64,000 bases of DNA, taken from assembly GCF_902859705.1 (NCBI RefSeq), contig NZ_CADIJO010000028.1:1-64000 (forward strand), read 5' to 3'. How positions within the stretch are numbered: the stretch's first letter is position 1; each line of letters begins with the position of its first letter. Both the position numbers and the translations under genes were made by a program. Below are positions 17,774-26,185 of the stretch, piece after piece. A model generated the notes under the pieces. That model searched no databases, was not told the origin of the DNA, and was given only the letters and a program-made list of their open reading frames with translations. Source of the stretch: Achromobacter deleyi (lineage in GTDB: Bacteria > Pseudomonadota > Gammaproteobacteria > Burkholderiales > Burkholderiaceae_B).

Positions 17774-18565
17774 TCAATCTCCGGAAAAAAGAGGGTCTAC
17801 GCCGGCCAGGAAGGCACGCACGCCTTCCTTGTGGTCGCGGCTGTCGGCGTAGGAGAAATAATCCTGGTATTCGTCTTCGGTCAAGGCGCCGCCACGGGCC
17901 AGCCGGGCGGACAGGCGCTTGTTGATACGGGCGGCCAGCGGCGCGCCCTGGGCGATGCGTTCGGCGCTGCGGCGCGCCTGGGCGGCCACATCGGCATCGG
18001 CCACGATGCGGGTCAAAAGGCCCAGGTCGCGGGCCTCGGCGGCGCCGAACACGCGGCCTTCCAGCAGGATGGCAAGCGTGGCTGCGCGTCCCGCCAGCGC
18101 CAGCAGGCCGCGCATTTCATCGGGCGCCATGGGAAAGCCCAGCCGGTTGATCGGCACGCCGAAGCGGGCGGATTCCCCCGCGATGCGCAGGTCGCACTGG
18201 CTGGCGATTTCCAGCCCGCCGCCCACGCACACACCTTCGATCTGGGCCACCACCGGCTGCGGACATTCGGCCACCGCCCGCAGCGCGGGCGCCAGCACCT
18301 CGCGGTGGTAACGCTGCACACCCGCGGCGTCGGCGCGTTCGACCGGAAATTCGCGGATGTCGGCGCCCGCGGCGAAATTGCCGCCCTCGCCGCGGACCAC
18401 CACGCAGCGCAGCGCGTCGTCCTGCGCGATGCGTGTGAACACATCGCGCAGCTCGTGCCACATGGCCACGGTGATGGCGTTCAGGCGGCCCGGGTGCGAT
18501 AACGTCACCCAGGCCAGATGGCCTTCGCGCTGCAGCAGCACGCGGCCGGCCACGTCGTCTGTCAT
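17774..18565 (-). CDS. Enoyl-CoA hydratase/isomerase family protein in the malonate operon
   Basis: 263 residues from ATG 18565 with GGGAGGGG just upstream; an upstream ATG at 18601 is less likely. Crotonase fold: the oxyanion-hole segments are FAAGADIREF and EGVCVGGGLEIASQCDLRIA, and FGVPINRLGFPMAPDEMRGL follows. Catalytic acidic residues of true hydratases are not obvious, so it could be a hydratase, isomerase or thioesterase. It lies between matA and matB and ends 5 bases before the matB GTG, so it belongs to the unit; its role there is not explained by the core malonate pathway. Confidence 0.85.
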   Translation of the reverse strand: MTDDVAGRVLLQREGHLAWVTLSHPGRLNAITVAMWHELRDVFTRIAQDDALRCVVVRGEGGNFAAGADIREFPVERADAAGVQRYHREVLAPALRAVAECPQPVVAQIEGVCVGGGLEIASQCDLRIAGESARFGVPINRLGFPMAPDEMRGLLALAGRAATLAILLEGRVFGAAEARDLGLLTRIVADADVAAQARRSAERIAQGAPLAARINKRLSARLARGGALTEDEYQDYFSYADSRDHKEGVRAFLAGVDPLFSGD

Positions 18566-18648
18566 GTCCCCTCCCGAGTTTGTCTGCGGGCCTGCCGGCA
18601 TGGCACAGGCCCGCGCTCTTCTGTATTTATTGCCGGGCGGCGCGGCCG

Positions 18649-19965
18649 TCAGGCCACGCGCCCCACGCTGCGGCTGACCTGGGGCTTGCCATCGTGCAGC
18701 CGCGCCAGGTTGTCGTCGAGTTCATCCAGGTCGTACAGGTAGTTGACCATCAGCGCGCACGACTGCTTGAGTCCCTTGGCCGAGGTATCGGCCGCCCAGT
18801 TCAGGCGTTCGATGCGCGCGCCGTTGCCCAGGTGAAAGCGCGCCACCGCGTCCACCGGCAGGCCGTTCTTCATGGATTGCAGGTAGTGCGCGGCCAGCCG
18901 GAAGGCGGCACGCTTGACCACGTCGGGCGTCTTCTTGGCCTGCGCGGCTCGCGCCAACCGGGCCACCCAGCGCTGGCCATCGGGCACACCGGCACGCTTG
19001 CGCGCCTTGGCCCGCGCCTTGTCTTCGCGCACGATGGCTTCGACCGCGTCGGCGTCCAGCTTGCCCAGCCAGTCGGCAAAGCCGGGAATCGGCGACAAGG
19101 TCGCGAACGACTTGAGCTTGGGCAGTTCTTCCAGCAATTGCTCGACCACGCGCTTGAGCAGGAAGTTGCCGAAGCTGATGCCCTTCAGGCCCGGCTGCGT
19201 GTTCGAGATGGAATAGAAGATCGCCCAGCGCGCCTTGTCCAGGTCCTGGCTGGGCGCATCGCTGTCCAACAGCACCTGCACGTTGTCGGCCATCTGGCCG
19301 GCAAAGGCGACTTCGACGAAGATCAGCGGCACGCCCGGCATCTGCGGATGGAAATAGGCGTAGCAGCGGCGGTCGGGCGCAACCCGGTGGCGCAGGTCGT
19401 CCCACGATTTGATCTCGTGTACGGCCTCGTAGATGATCAGTTTTTCCAGCAGCGACGCGGGCGAATCCCAGGTCAGCGGGCGCAGTTCGAGCAGGCCCAC
19501 GTCGAACCAGGCCGACAGCAGGCCTTCCAGGTCTTTGTCCAGCGCCTGGATGCCCGCCACCTGCTTGCGCCAGCGCAGCATGTCGGCGCGCAGTTCCACC
19601 AGGAAACGCAGGCCCAGCGGCTGCGCATTGAAACGCTTGAACAGGCGCACGCCTTCGCCGGCCTCGCCCGCGAAACTGCCGCGCACCTGCGCCAGCGCGG
19701 CCAGCATCAGGCGGCGGTCCTTGCCGTCGGCCGCGCCGTATTGCTCGCACCAGCGCCGCGCCAGCTTGTTGGCGGCCACGTCGGTCAGGCGCGCCTCGAA
19801 CAGGCGCCGCACTTCGGATTCGCTGGGCAGGCGGCCGCGTTCCCACAGGCGTCCCAGGCGCGTGATCAGGCTGCCGGCCTCGTTGGCGGCCGACTCCACG
19901 GTGTCGGGTTCGGGCTCAGGCGTGCGTGCGCCGCGCGCGGGCGCGAGATTGGCGGGTGCGTTCAT
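18649..19965 (-). CDS. matA: Malonyl-CoA decarboxylase
   Basis: 438 residues from ATG 19965, which has GAGGAA upstream; a longer start at 20046 lies deeper in the regulator gene. The N-terminal helical domain is followed by the acetyltransferase-like catalytic domain with FHPQMPGVPLIFVEVAFAG and WAIFYSISNTQPGLKGISFG, whose Ser is the conserved catalytic one in this family, then a His in FHLGNGARIERLNW. It converts malonyl-CoA to acetyl-CoA and CO2, completing the path started by MatB. Its start lies 50 bases inside matR, so expression is tied to the regulator. Confidence 0.93.
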   Translation of the reverse strand: MNAPANLAPARGARTPEPEPDTVESAANEAGSLITRLGRLWERGRLPSESEVRRLFEARLTDVAANKLARRWCEQYGAADGKDRRLMLAALAQVRGSFAGEAGEGVRLFKRFNAQPLGLRFLVELRADMLRWRKQVAGIQALDKDLEGLLSAWFDVGLLELRPLTWDSPASLLEKLIIYEAVHEIKSWDDLRHRVAPDRRCYAYFHPQMPGVPLIFVEVAFAGQMADNVQVLLDSDAPSQDLDKARWAIFYSISNTQPGLKGISFGNFLLKRVVEQLLEELPKLKSFATLSPIPGFADWLGKLDADAVEAIVREDKARAKARKRAGVPDGQRWVARLARAAQAKKTPDVVKRAAFRLAAHYLQSMKNGLPVDAVARFHLGNGARIERLNWAADTSAKGLKQSCALMVNYLYDLDELDDNLARLHDGKPQVSRSVGRVA

Positions 19966-20668
19966 GGGCGGGTTCCTCAGCAACGGGAAGGTCGGAAAAC
20001 GGCGTGTCCTGCGGATCGTCGGCGGCCAGGGCGCGCAGCACTTCAAGTTGGCGCATCAGGTGGTGGCGGGCCAGCGCTTCCGCGCGTTCGCCATCGCGGG
20101 CGCGCAGGGCCTCGAAGATGGCCAGGTGCTCGCCGCAGGATTCCTGGATGCGGCCAGGCCAGGCCAGGCTGCGGTGGCGCGACAGGCTCAGCACCTTGCG
20201 CAGGTTGCCCACCATGTCCACCAGCCATTGATTGCCGGCCAGCGCCTGCACGGCCTCGTGGATCAGGTAGTTGGTCTGGTAATAGGCGTCGATGCGGCCG
20301 GCGGCGGCATGGCCGGCCAGCGCCTCGTGCAGCGGCGCCAGCGCCGCCAGTTGCGCATCGGTGGCCTTGCGCGCGGCTTCGAAGGCGCAGCGGCCTTCCA
20401 GCATGGCCATCAGCGGAAAGATGTCTTCGAGGTCTTGCGGGGACAGTTCATTGACGAAGCAGCCGCGGCGCGGCTCCAGCCGCACCAGGCCTTCAGTGGC
20501 CAGCACCTTCAGCGCCTCGCGCAGCGGCGTGCGGGAAATGCCGAGCTCGCCGGCCAGCCGCAACTCGTCGATCCATTCGCCATTGCGCAGCGCGCGGGCA
20601 TGGATCATGCCCCGCAGGCGATCCGCGACTTCCAGGTACAGGGCTTGCCGGACGATGGGTTGGGTCAT
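19916..20668 (-). CDS. matR: GntR-family (FCD) regulator of malonate genes
   Basis: 250 residues. N-terminal winged helix with LRLAGELGISRTPLREALKVLATEGLV, then an FadR-C (FCD) ligand domain whose metal-binding residues are seen in NYLIHEAVQALAGN and CGEHLAIFEALRARDGERAE. A charged tail (RARARRTHA) follows. It is the first gene of the unit on the same strand as matA and matB, so it is probably autoregulated through the palindrome at 20694-20709, with malonate or malonyl-CoA as effector. Confidence 0.87.
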   Translation of the reverse strand: MTQPIVRQALYLEVADRLRGMIHARALRNGEWIDELRLAGELGISRTPLREALKVLATEGLVRLEPRRGCFVNELSPQDLEDIFPLMAMLEGRCAFEAARKATDAQLAALAPLHEALAGHAAAGRIDAYYQTNYLIHEAVQALAGNQWLVDMVGNLRKVLSLSRHRSLAWPGRIQESCGEHLAIFEALRARDGERAEALARHHLMRQLEVLRALAADDPQDTPFSDLPVAEEPAHERTRQSRARARRTHA

Positions 20669-20693
20669 GGGCTGACGGCTGGAACACGCCGTA

Positions 20694-20709
20694 ATTCATA
20701 ATTATGAAT
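20694..20709. promoter_or_regulatory. Candidate MatR operator (16-bp perfect palindrome)
   Basis: ATTCATAATTATGAAT is a perfect palindrome 26 bases upstream of the matR ATG, in an otherwise G+C-rich context. Position and symmetry suit a dimeric GntR regulator and overlap with a promoter. Confidence 0.65.
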
Positions 20710-20815
20710 AAGCCCATCATATCCCTGGCGGTCGGATTCCGGCTAGCCGGACCGCTAAGGATTTGCCCTAACCCGCCGCGACAGAACGCGCGGGCGGGCC
20801 GGGACTTTCGGGGAA

Positions 20816-21586
20816 TCAGAAGTGCAGAATCCCGTCGACCGCGTGGCGGGTCAACGAACGCGCCCAGCGGCGGGCCGGCAGGCCGTACTTGGACTCGACC
20901 ACCTCGGCGCGCGCCAGCAGCTCGGCCGGCGTGATCGCCAGGCGCGGGCCGGAAAACGCCAGCACGATCTGGTTGCCGGCGTCGATTTCAGGCAGCAGCA
21001 CGATGCGGTCGTCAAAGGCCTTGGACAGGTTGTCGATGTTCTTGCCGAAGCTTTCGTGGCGGCCGAACAGGTTCACTGCCACCACGCCGACTTCGCCCAG
21101 CACCCGGCGGCAGTCGCGATAGAACTTGACGCTGTCGCGCACCGGACCGGCGGCGGACGCGTCGTACAGGTCCACCATCAGCACCGGGCAGCGGCCGGCA
21201 TTGGCGGGGTCAGCCGCCCAGACTGCCGCGTCGTCGTGTTCGACCGTGAGCCGGTTTTCGCCGGGCAGGCGGAAGAACATATGGCAGGCGGCGGTCACGC
21301 GCGGGTTCCATTCCACCGCCAGCAAGGGGCTGCGCGTGTGCTTGACGCAGAAGCGCGCCAGCGACCCCGCGCCCAGGCCGAACATGCCGATGGCCTCTTC
21401 CTTGGGCGGTTCCAGGAACAGCAGCCAGGCCAGCATCTGGCTGGTGTATTCCAGCACCAGTTCCGACGGGTTCTTGATGCGCATGGCGCCCTGGACCCAT
21501 TCGGTGTTGAAGTGCAGATAGCGCACGCCGTCCACTTCGGACAGGGTCGGCTGGTCCAGTTCAGAGGGGAATTTGGATTTATACAT
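20816..21586 (-). CDS. Spermidine-synthase-like protein, soluble, degenerate glycine loop
   Basis: 256 residues from ATG 21586; the frame extends upstream into the thiolase gene but without homologous sequence. The fold matches aminopropyltransferases: the nucleotide loop reads GLGAGSLARF where synthases have GGGDG, followed by LAVEWNP and LMVDLYDASAAGP. The Asp of the loop is missing, so normal dcSAM chemistry is doubtful; a methyltransferase-like or binding role is possible. It follows the thiolase gene by about 50 bases on the same strand. Confidence 0.75.
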   Translation of the reverse strand: MYKSKFPSELDQPTLSEVDGVRYLHFNTEWVQGAMRIKNPSELVLEYTSQMLAWLLFLEPPKEEAIGMFGLGAGSLARFCVKHTRSPLLAVEWNPRVTAACHMFFRLPGENRLTVEHDDAAVWAADPANAGRCPVLMVDLYDASAAGPVRDSVKFYRDCRRVLGEVGVVAVNLFGRHESFGKNIDNLSKAFDDRIVLLPEIDAGNQIVLAFSGPRLAITPAELLARAEVVESKYGLPARRWARSLTRHAVDGILHF

Positions 21587-21635
21587 GGCGCGATTGTAGG
21601 GCCGGCGGGCGGGGCCAGCCCCGCCCGCCGCGCGA

Positions 21636-22817
21636 TCAGATGCGCTCGAAGATCGCGGCGATGCCCTGGCCGCCGCCGATGCACATGGTGACCAGCGCGT
21701 AGCGGCCCTGCACCCGTTGCAGCTCGTGCAGCGCCTTGACGGTGATGATCGCACCGGTGGCGCCGATGGGGTGGCCCAGGCCAATGCCGCTGCCGTTGGG
21801 GTTGACCTTGGCCGGGTCCAGCTTCAGCTCGCGGCTCACGGCGCAGGCTTGCGCGGCGAAGGCCTCGTTGGCTTCGATGACGTCCAGTTGGTCGACCGTC
21901 AGGCCGGCGCGCTTGAGCGCGGCCTGCGTGGCCGGCACCGGACCGATGCCCATGATGTTGGGGTCCACGCCGGCATGGGCGTAGGCCACCAGGCGCGCCA
22001 GCGGCTTGATGCCGCGCTTGGCCGCGACCGATGCATTCATGAGCACCAGGGCGCCGGCGCCGTCGTTCAGGCCCGACGCATTGCCGGCCGTGACCGTGCC
22101 GTTTTCTTTCTGGAACACCGGCTTCAGGCCCGCCAGGCTGTCGGCGGTGACGTCGCGGCGCACGTGTTCATCGGTGTCGAACACGACTTCGCCCTTGCGC
22201 GTCTTTTGCACCACCGGCACGATCTGGTCGCGGAAATAGCCGGCCTCGATGGCGGCGGCGGCGCGGCAGTGCGATTCGGCGGCCAGCGCGTCCTGGTCCT
22301 GGCGGCTGATGCCGAACTTGGCGGCCACGTTCTCGGCGGTGACGCCCATGTGCATGCGGCCGAAGGGGTCCGACAGCGCGCCGGTCATCATGTCCAGCAT
22401 GACGCTGTCGCCCATGCGCGCGCCCCAGCGCTGGGCCGGCGCGATGTACGGCGCGCGGCTCATGCTTTCGGCGCCCGCGCCGATGGCGATCTCGGCGTCG
22501 CCCAGCAGGATGGTCTGCGCTGCCGACACGATGGCCTGCAGGCCCGAGCCGCACAGGCGGTTGACGTTGAAGGCCGGCGTTTCCTTGGCGATGCCGGCGT
22601 TCATGGCGGCCACGCGCGACAGGTACATGTCGCGCGGTTCGGTATTGATGACGTGGCCCACGGCAACGTGGCCGATTTCGTCGCCCGAAACGCCGGCGCG
22701 CTCGAGCGCCGCGCGGATGACGGTAGCGCCCAGGTCGCAGGGCGGCACGTCTTTGAGCGCCCCGCCGAAATCGCCGATGGCGGTACGGACGGCAGACGCG
22801 ACGATGACTTCATTCAT
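21636..22817 (-). CDS. Acetyl-CoA acetyltransferase (thiolase)
   Basis: 393 residues, the standard length for biosynthetic/beta-ketothiolases. Active-site Cys in NRLCGSGLQAI near residue 88, His in NPNGSGIGLGHPIGATGA, and the second Cys in ALVTMCIGGGQGIAAIFE. It condenses or cleaves acyl-CoA and acetyl-CoA. A strong AAGGAGG precedes the ATG. It is divergent from the acyl-CoA dehydrogenase pair with 215 bases between, so it may serve the last step of the same pathway. Confidence 0.93.
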   Translation of the reverse strand: MNEVIVASAVRTAIGDFGGALKDVPPCDLGATVIRAALERAGVSGDEIGHVAVGHVINTEPRDMYLSRVAAMNAGIAKETPAFNVNRLCGSGLQAIVSAAQTILLGDAEIAIGAGAESMSRAPYIAPAQRWGARMGDSVMLDMMTGALSDPFGRMHMGVTAENVAAKFGISRQDQDALAAESHCRAAAAIEAGYFRDQIVPVVQKTRKGEVVFDTDEHVRRDVTADSLAGLKPVFQKENGTVTAGNASGLNDGAGALVLMNASVAAKRGIKPLARLVAYAHAGVDPNIMGIGPVPATQAALKRAGLTVDQLDVIEANEAFAAQACAVSRELKLDPAKVNPNGSGIGLGHPIGATGAIITVKALHELQRVQGRYALVTMCIGGGQGIAAIFERI

Positions 22818-23032
22818 GGTGTTTCCTCCTTGTAATGCGTTCCATCATACCCGCGGGGCCGGGGGCCTTACCGGGCACTGCCGGCCCCCCGATCGGTTAT
22901 CGGACAGACATCCAGTGATCGCTGATTCATATCGCCTGCCCGAAAAAAAATATTGGACACGCCTCGCGCCGCTCACGGATAGTGGCCTCTCGCCGCGCCT
23001 GCCCGGCGCCTGCTCGACCCGGACCCCGCCCC

Positions 23033-24184
23033 ATGATCGATACGCTGGACCTGACCGCCATTCCCCCGCAAGACGAAGCGCTGCGCGCCGAGGTGCGCGC
23101 CTTCCTGGCCGCGGCCCTGGACGGCCTGGCGCCGGACCAGCGCGCCCGCTCCTGGATGGGGTATGACGCCAGCTTCAGCCGCCAACTGGCCGAACGCGGC
23201 TGGCTGGGCCTGACCCTGCCGCGCGAATACGGCGGCGCGGCGCGCGGCCATTTCGCACGCTTCGTGCTGTCTGAAGAACTGCTGGGTGCGGGCGCACCGG
23301 TATCGGCGCACTGGATCGCGGACCGCCAGAGCGCGCCGCTGATTCTCAAGCTGGGCACGGCGGCGCAGAAAGCCTTCTACCTGCCGCGCATCTGCCGCGC
23401 CGAGGCCTTTTTCTGCATCGGCATGAGCGAGCCCGGCTCGGGTTCGGACCTGGCCAGCATCCGCTCCCGGGCCGAGCCGGTGCCCGGCGGCTGGCGCCTG
23501 ACCGGCAGCAAGGTCTGGACCACCAACGCGCACCGCTCGCACTACATGATCGCGCTGGTGCGCACGTCCGGCACCGCCGAAGACCGGCACCAGGGCCTGT
23601 CGCAGGTCATCATCGACCTGTCATTGCCCGGCATCACCATCCGCCCCATCCGCGACCTGGCCGGCGACGCGCATTTCTCGGAGGTGTTCTTCGACAACGT
23701 CGAACTGGCGCCCGACGCGCTGATCGGCGAGGAAGGCGCGGGCTGGGCCCAGGTCAACGCCGAACTGGCGTTCGAACGCAGCGGACCCGAACGCCTGTAC
23801 TCCAGCATCGCGCTGCTGCAATGCTGGCTGGCGCACTGCCGCGGCGAGGACCGCACGGACGGCCCCGACGCCGCGCTGCTGGGGTCCGTGCTGTCGCAGA
23901 TGGCGGTGCTGCGCGCGATGTCGCTGGCCGTGGCGGGCAAGCTGGCCGCGGGCCAAAGCCCCGCCATCGAAGCGGCGCTGGTGAAGGACCTGGGCACCGA
24001 GCTGGAACAGGACATTCCGCGCCTCATCGCCGACGCGCTGGGCCGGCGCCCCGACCGCCCGCCGCCCGCGCCGCTCGTGCGCACGCTGGCCTACCTGGAG
24101 CAGGCCGCCCCCACGTTTTCGCTGCGCGGCGGCACCCGCGAAATCCTGCGCGGCATCATCGCGCGCGGCCTTGGCCTTCGATAA
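23033..24184 (+). CDS. Acyl-CoA dehydrogenase family protein, large (FadE-like) subunit
   Basis: 383 residues from ATG 23033. FAD and substrate motifs: FFCIGMSEPGSGSDLASIRS and WTTNAHRSHYM. Near the C-terminus, where many members have EGT with the catalytic Glu, this protein reads RGGTREILRGIIARGLGL, so the base must come from elsewhere; Glu in LAFERSGPERLY is the likely alternative used by IVD/FadE types. The gene continues into a second acyl-CoA dehydrogenase gene 9 bases later, typical of heteromeric enzymes. Substrate unknown. Confidence 0.88.
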   Translation: MIDTLDLTAIPPQDEALRAEVRAFLAAALDGLAPDQRARSWMGYDASFSRQLAERGWLGLTLPREYGGAARGHFARFVLSEELLGAGAPVSAHWIADRQSAPLILKLGTAAQKAFYLPRICRAEAFFCIGMSEPGSGSDLASIRSRAEPVPGGWRLTGSKVWTTNAHRSHYMIALVRTSGTAEDRHQGLSQVIIDLSLPGITIRPIRDLAGDAHFSEVFFDNVELAPDALIGEEGAGWAQVNAELAFERSGPERLYSSIALLQCWLAHCRGEDRTDGPDAALLGSVLSQMAVLRAMSLAVAGKLAAGQSPAIEAALVKDLGTELEQDIPRLIADALGRRPDRPPPAPLVRTLAYLEQAAPTFSLRGGTREILRGIIARGLGLR

Positions 24185-24193
24185 GGACACCCC

Positions 24194-25213
24194 ATGGATT
24201 CCCTTTTTGGCGACGCCGCCGAACGCCTGTTCGCCCAGACCTGCCCCCCCGACCAGATCCGCCGCGCCGAACAGGGCCAGGCGCCCGCCGACGCCTGGCA
24301 GGCCTGCGAGGCCGCCGGCTTTGCCGATGCGCTGGTGCCCGAGGCCCAGGGCGGCGCAGGGCTGATGCTGGCCGACGCACTGCCGCTGGCCGCTGCCGCC
24401 GGCCGTCACCTGTGCCCCTACCCCATCGTCGACACGATGCTGGCGCGCGCCTGGCTGGCGCAGGCGGGCGCCGCGCAATCGCGCGGATCGATCGCGCTGG
24501 CGCCGCATGGCTGGACCTTGCAAGGCCGCGAGGTCGCCGGCATCCAGGTGCCCTGGGTGCGCAGCGCCGATGCCGTGCTGGCGGTTATCGACGGCCAGGC
24601 CTGGCTCTTGCCGGTGGCCCGGGCCGCAATCGCTGCCGACGGCGTGCACGGCAGCCTGGCCGCCCCCGCGCGCTGGTCGCTGGACGATGGCGAACGCATC
24701 GACGCGCCCGCCGGCCTGCCCGCATTGGAAACCCTGGCGGCCACGGCCTGTGCCGGCTTGATCGCCGGCGCCATGGACCGGGTGTTGGCGATGACGCTGG
24801 ACTACGCCAATACGCGCAGCCAGTTCGGCAAGCCCATCGGCCGCTTCCAGGCCGTGCAGCAGCAGATCAGTGTCATGGCCGAGCAGGTCTGGGCGGCGCG
24901 CATGGCGGCGCAACTGGCCTTCCAGGGCCTTGCCCGCTGCGGCCTGCCGCAGCCGCTGCTGGCCGCGCTGGGCAAGGCCCGCGCCAGCCAGGCGGTCGCG
25001 CGGGTGGCCGACATCGCGCATGCGGTGCACGGCGCCATCGGCATCACCGACGAATGCGACCTGCAGCTGTATACGCGGCGATTGCGCGAATGGCGCCTCG
25101 CGGCAGGCACCGAGTCGTACTGGCACGAGCGTATCGGCACGCAGGCCCTGGCCAGCGGCCTGGATGCGCTGCCATTCCTGCGTGAAGCGCTGTTCGACAA
25201 GGAAGCGGCCTGA
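24194..25213 (+). CDS. Acyl-CoA dehydrogenase family protein, small partner subunit
   Basis: 339 residues, shorter than usual. The N-terminal half is poorly conserved and lacks the SEPGxGSD loop; the C-terminal half is good: YANTRSQFGKPIGRFQAVQQQ and AHAVHGAIGITDECDLQLYTRRL. This is how the beta subunits of heteromeric FadE or pimeloyl-CoA dehydrogenases look. It probably pairs with the preceding protein to form an alpha2beta2 enzyme with complete FAD sites at the interface. Confidence 0.87.
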   Translation: MDSLFGDAAERLFAQTCPPDQIRRAEQGQAPADAWQACEAAGFADALVPEAQGGAGLMLADALPLAAAAGRHLCPYPIVDTMLARAWLAQAGAAQSRGSIALAPHGWTLQGREVAGIQVPWVRSADAVLAVIDGQAWLLPVARAAIAADGVHGSLAAPARWSLDDGERIDAPAGLPALETLAATACAGLIAGAMDRVLAMTLDYANTRSQFGKPIGRFQAVQQQISVMAEQVWAARMAAQLAFQGLARCGLPQPLLAALGKARASQAVARVADIAHAVHGAIGITDECDLQLYTRRLREWRLAAGTESYWHERIGTQALASGLDALPFLREALFDKEAA

Positions 25214-25217
25214 CGCC

Positions 25218-26114
25218 CTACGCCTCCTGCGCCAGCATGCTGTCGCGCAATCGCAGCACCGACGCGCACGACGTCCCCCGGTGCGTCACCAGCGACAGCG
25301 ACAACGCGTTGCGCGCCTCCGTATCCGTCAGCGCGACGAACGCCACGTGCGGCGTGGAATAGGCCCGCGTCACGCCCGGCACCAGCGCCAGGCCCATGCC
25401 GCTGGCCACCAGGCTGACCAGCGTCTGCACCTGGATCGCCTCCTGGCTGATATGCGGTGAAAAGCCGGCCTTGCGGCACAGCGCCTGCGTCACGCCGTGC
25501 AGCCCCGGCACCTTGGCCGGCGCATACGTCACGAAGCTTTCACCGCGCGCGCGAGCCAGGTCGACCGGCCCGCCGCCCGCCAGCGGATGCCCTGCCGGCA
25601 CCGCCAGGATCAGGTCGTCGCGCTCGACCACCCAGGATTCCAGCGCCGTGCCCTCGGCCAGCGGGCCGCGCACCAGGCCGGCGTCGATCTCATTGGCGCG
25701 CAGCATTGCCGCCAGCCCCACCGTGCTGTCTTCGCGCAGCTCCAGCTGCACGTCGGGATACTGCGCGCGAAACGCCGGCAGGCAGCGCGGCAGCAGCATG
25801 TAGGTGGCCGACCCGACAAAGCCCAGGCGCAACGTGCCCCACTCGCCCAGCGCCACGCGGCGCGCCGCCTGGCGCGCCTGGTCGGTGTGGAACAGCGCGC
25901 GGCGGGCATCGGCCATCAGCGCGTCGCCCGCGGGCGTCAGCGTCACGCCCTTGGCGCCGCGCACCAGCAGCGGCACGCCCACCGCGTGTTCGAGTTTCTG
26001 GATCGACACCGACAGCGCGGGCTGCGCGATGTGCAGCGCGTCGGCGGCGCGGCGGTAGCTGCCCAGTTCGGCAATGGTGACGAACTGGCGCAACTGCCGT
26101 AGATCGATAGCCAT
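25218..26114 (-). CDS. LysR-family transcriptional regulator
   Basis: 298 residues from ATG 26114, with GGAA 8 bases upstream; starts at 26126 and 26147 are in frame. Helix-turn-helix GSYRRAADALHIAQPALSVS followed by IQKLEHAVGVPLLVR, then a LysR substrate domain beginning GTLRLGFVGSATYMLLPRCL. It ends 4 bases past the dehydrogenase stop (convergent) and is divergent from the CaiB gene with about 70 bases between, so it probably controls the CaiB-MaoC-Bug unit. The gap contains GCGTATACGC at 26155-26164. Confidence 0.88.
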   Translation of the reverse strand: MAIDLRQLRQFVTIAELGSYRRAADALHIAQPALSVSIQKLEHAVGVPLLVRGAKGVTLTPAGDALMADARRALFHTDQARQAARRVALGEWGTLRLGFVGSATYMLLPRCLPAFRAQYPDVQLELREDSTVGLAAMLRANEIDAGLVRGPLAEGTALESWVVERDDLILAVPAGHPLAGGGPVDLARARGESFVTYAPAKVPGLHGVTQALCRKAGFSPHISQEAIQVQTLVSLVASGMGLALVPGVTRAYSTPHVAFVALTDTEARNALSLSLVTHRGTSCASVLRLRDSMLAQEA

Positions 26115-26185
26115 AACGGATTCCATATCAAGCAATACCGAAGCCATATTAGACGCGTATACGCCGCGCCGATAGGATTCCCGCC

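Noticed and set aside
18580-20454. 624-codon plus-strand frame opposite matA and matR
   Set aside because: No motifs; sense strand encodes malonyl-CoA decarboxylase.
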